DNA of 30,660 nucleotides from Thoreauomyces humboldtii (taxonomy: Eukaryota; Chytridiomycota; Chytridiomycetes; Spizellomycetales; Powellomycetaceae). This document shows positions 28,262-30,660 of this stretch, piece after piece (the stretch's first letter is position 1; each line of letters begins with the position of its first letter). The stretch is taken from NCBI GenBank assembly GCA_027596035.1, contig JADGJA010000201.1, positions 1 to 30,660 on the forward strand, given 5' to 3'. The notes beneath the pieces were generated by a model that was given only the letters and a program-made list of their open reading frames with translations, was not told the DNA's origin and searched no databases. The position numbers and the translations under genes were made by a program.

Positions 28262-28894
28262 GAGGTGCGCGATGGAAGAGATAATGGTCGATGGCAATTC
28301 GAGTCCTTTTCCATCTCTTATGTATGCATCAAGATTCCTTACTCGGCTTGACTCCCAGGATTTTCGCGGAGGGAACATTCATTTTGGCGCAACCCGCGTG
28401 TGCCGACGGTGCGGAGTCGGTGCTCACGGATGACTGCAGGCTGTCGAACACCAAACAAGCGGTGGTCAACGAGATGATTCATCGAGATGCGGGGGACCAG
28501 AAACTCGTGGCATCCACATGAGGTCGAGATTGGAATGAGGTCGGAATCTTCGTATGCTCACGGGTGTCAGTTCTGAGGGTCAACGGCATCGGCTAGATGC
28601 GGACTGAAGCGCACGGCATGTCTGCCGCTCTTTGTCAGGCATGCAGCAATTTGCGATCTCTGCGACAAAGCTTTTCCAATCAGCACGTAGCATCCATCCG
28701 ATTGTCTGAACTTATCTCCTTTGTTCGACTTCTTTATGGGCTGTACGCTGTCAAGGTCCTCGGCCGTCTCGGCCGTCGCTTACTCAGCGAACCTCTTGAA
28801 CGATCTTCCCCTTTTCCTGGCGACTTGTGGTGGTTTTTTCCGATCTCCTCATTTGCTCCTCGACCCATTTATACGCCAGAAAAGTTCCGCCCTA
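28262..28894. promoter_or_regulatory. shared upstream region, GH43-like gene / heme lyase
   Basis: This 633-bp interval lies between divergent starts. No coding sequence is supported; the open frames here lack domains. Near the right end, CCCATTTATACGCC (28864-28877) is A/T-containing but too close to the heme lyase ATG for a standard TATA box. Confidence 0.4.
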
Positions 28895-29759
28895 ATGTCA
28901 CCAGCAGCCACACCATCACCGCAGACCTGCCCAGTAGATCACGCTTCCATGGCCACACGAACGCCCGACGCGTGTCCCGTACCTCGTTCCGCGCAACAAC
29001 CTTCGCCACCACACCCGCCACGGAAGCCCACCCCTTCGAACCCGCTCGCAGGCCTGGACGCCGAGTCCTGTCCCTACTCGGCCGAACGGCAAGAAGCCGA
29101 GCTCCTCGCTCAGAGCAACAACATGCCGCCACTCTCGCAGCTACCGGCGCAGGGTCAGACTCGGGACCTCGGAGTGGACAGGGAGCAGAGCACGATCCCG
29201 ATGGGCGGCAAGTTTGATGGCAAGGTCTGGGTGTACCCTAGCGAACAGATGTTCTTCAACGCCATGCGAAGAAAGAACTGGAATCCGGATGAGAAGGACA
29301 TGGGGGTCGTGGTGCCGATACACAACGCGGTCAACGAGCAGGCGTGGTACGTGGGGCCAGGGTGGATGCAATCTTGCCGCGGGCGATCGTCCCTTTTGTG
29401 GCTCACCATCGCTTTACCGGTGGGGTTACTACAGGCACAAGATCCAGCAGTGGGAATCTCTGCACGCGAGCACATGCTCACAACCGAAGCTGTTGAAGTT
29501 CCAAGGTCGACCGAAGGATTACACGCCCAAGGCGCGTCTCCGGCAGCTGATGGGCTACTCTCTGCCGTTCGACCGACACGACTGGACGGTAGATCGATGC
29601 GGCAAAAAGGTCGAATACGTGATCGACTTTTACTCTGGTCCAAAGAGCGAGCGGGAGAACGGCGTGAGCTTCTTTCTCGACGTGCGACCAAAGATGTCCG
29701 TCGAGGGCGTTGTGGATCGGTTCAGGATGTGGTGGAACACGGGCGAGGGGATCTGGTGA
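28895..29759 (+). CDS. CYC3: mitochondrial cytochrome c heme lyase (holocytochrome c synthase)
   Basis: The enzyme attaches heme to the CxxCH motif of apocytochrome c in the mitochondrial intermembrane space. Exon 1 (28895-29346) joins exon 2 (29435-29759) in phase 2, giving 258 residues, typical for the family. The N-terminus carries CP heme-regulatory motifs (TCPVDHAS, ACPVP, SCPYS). Then come NNMPPLSQLPAQGQ, REQSTIPMGG, VWVYPSEQMFFNAMRRKNWN, VVVPIHNAVNEQAW, joined across the intron to HKIQQWESLHAS, FQGRPKDYTPKARLRQLMGY, SLPFDRHDWTVDRCGKKVEY, VIDFYSG and SFFLDVRPKMSVEGVVDRF. The conserved His in VPIHNAVNE, the axial heme ligand, is present. The 88-bp intron reads partly open, so a naive frame runs on to 29776. 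The gene name follows yeast usage; whether it serves cytochrome c, c1 or both cannot be told. Confidence 0.96.
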
Positions 29760-29838
29760 AGAAGCGGCACCCGTGACATACAGTAGAGTCCAAAAAAGAA
29801 GAGAGAACAAACAACGGTGGGGATATAAACTATAGAAT

Positions 29839-30263
29839 CTAATCGACCGTGACGTGCTTTGCGCGCAGATCCGACTTTGCAGCTTGAATGTCCTGAACGG
29901 CGTTCGTGAGGGGTCAGGTCAGAGTACTCTCATCCCTTTTTCCGAAGTACTGACTTACCAGCAGTAGGCTCGCGTGGGCTGCAGGGCAGTCGCCGAAGGT
30001 GATGAGAGCCCACCCGATGGTGCCGAGCGAGTAAGCCCCAAAAGTCACTACGACCCACAGAGGGAACTGAGGAGACGGGCGGCATCATCAGTACCCGACA
30101 CGAACAAGCGCCAAGCCAAGCCGGAGCAAGCAGCCACAGGACTCACTGCGGTGATTGTGCGTGCCCAAGGACCTGTTGGGTCAGCCGAAGTGGCGGAGCG
30201 AGCAAAGACCCAAACGATGAGGGACAGGACAGAGGTGAGGAGGGTCCGTGTTGCGCGAGTCAT
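29839..30263 (-). CDS. DPM3: dolichol-phosphate mannosyltransferase subunit 3 (DPM3)
   Basis: DPM3 is a small ER membrane protein that tethers the catalytic Dpm1 and supports dolichol-P-mannose synthesis for N-glycans, O-mannosylation and GPI anchors. There are three exons, 30263-30147, 30066-29959 and 29892-29839, all phase 0, giving 92 residues. Exon 1 has the first membrane helix (TLLTSVLSLIVWVFA). Exon 2 has the second with the family signature FPLWVVVTFGAYSLGTIGWA, LITFGDCPAAHASLLL. Exon 3 ends DIQAAKSDLRAKHVTVD, the soluble coiled-coil tail that contacts Dpm1. Only the first exon appears in an unspliced reading, which then runs off in the wrong frame. The stop is 79 bp from the heme lyase stop, tail to tail. 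Confidence 0.93.
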
Positions 30264-30660
30264 GCTGTGCGTTTGTTTTTCTGCAGGCCGATCTTGTTCG
30301 GGATGCTCTTTCGCTGAATCTGGAAGCCTACAGTAAGTACATGCCGTACGGTAGGCATGTACCAGAGGTCACACACGCGAGCAGCCTTTCATTTGCCACA
30401 AACGCGCGTACCGGTGGTAGAGGGGGGCAAAAAACGCAGTGCTCCCCCCGCCCTTCGCCGTTTCGTCCCTTTGCAGGTTTCGTTCCTTCGCTGGCACTTC
30501 GTCGTCTTCGCTGGTCGTCGTGGACAGGGCGAGACCCACCTCGTCAACCCTTCAAGTAACGGTGGGGTGTCACCGTCCACCACAAGCATAGCTAGATCGA
30601 TGTTCAAGAAGTCACCCCCTGCCGGCAGGCTTCCAAGCCTAATTGGTACACCCCCTCTCC
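30264..30660. other. right-hand edge, no gene supported
   Basis: This is the upstream region of DPM3. It contains a perfect 9-bp inverted repeat (30337-30345 and 30354-30362), a G6 and an A6 run near 30421-30435, and C/T-rich repeats (TTCGTCCCTTTGC, TTCGTTCCTTCGC, around 30460-30500). It may include the start of a further gene beyond the window, but no domain is visible. Confidence 0.4.
30337..30362. repeat. perfect 9-bp inverted repeat, 8-nt loop
   Basis: GTACATGCC and its exact complement GGCATGTAC flank an 8-nt spacer (GTACGGTA). It lies about 75 to 100 bp upstream of the DPM3 start codon. It could be a dimeric transcription-factor site or chance. Confidence 0.6.

Overview
This window is nuclear DNA from a fungus. 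The evidence is dense, alternating genes; short GT-AG introns of 59 to 101 bp, several with CTRAY branch points close to the acceptor; a fungal-type tRNA ligase (ligase, kinase and cyclic phosphodiesterase in one chain); a one-domain fungal cytochrome c heme lyase; and a Uds1-like coiled-coil protein. The intron-rich small genes (an 8-exon cyclophilin of 158 residues) and the zinc-motif families at the left end fit a basidiomycete best, but I cannot place it more precisely. There is no bacterial, plasmid or phage signal. I reconstructed splice sites by hand and checked intron phases, so exon boundaries are predictions.

Layout. 1-3.2 kb: a left end of poorly known genes: a small ORF with an internal tandem duplication, a putative HExxH metallopeptidase with introns, and a protein with a Cys/His zinc motif. 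3.3-6.9 kb: a SHIPPO-repeat (STPGR) protein (-) diverging from DCP1 (+), which converges on a 99-residue short coiled-coil (SCOCO) protein (-). 7.2-7.5 kb: an isolated inverted repeat. 7.6-10.2 kb: tRNA ligase TRL1 (-). 10.2-12.3 kb: gene-poor, with one small His-rich protein (-) behind a TATA box. 12.3-15 kb: the Uds1-like protein (-). 15.2-16.9 kb: an unknown protein (-) diverging from PRMT3 (+, to 19.06 kb). 19.3-20.7 kb: a WD40 protein (+). 20.7-22.6 kb: STEEP1/CXorf56 (-) and PPIL1 cyclophilin (+), divergently transcribed. 22.6-23.8 kb: gene-free, with a tRNA-like fragment. 23.8-25.8 kb: a 670-residue orphan (+). 26.2-27.0 kb: an NME5-type NDK plus Dpy-30 protein (+). 27.2-28.3 kb: a secreted GH43-like gene (-) broken by many frameshifts. 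28.9-30.3 kb: cytochrome c heme lyase (+) converging on DPM3 (-).

Most genes are ordinary housekeeping: mRNA decapping, tRNA splicing, arginine methylation, pre-mRNA splicing, heme attachment and dolichol-phosphate-mannose synthesis. They do not form one pathway. The most notable content is two genes of families otherwise known mainly from cilia and flagella, the SHIPPO protein and the NME5/radial-spoke-type NDK-Dpy30 protein, about 21 kb apart in a genome whose other genes look like those of a non-flagellated fungus. The other notable item is the multiply frameshifted GH43 gene.
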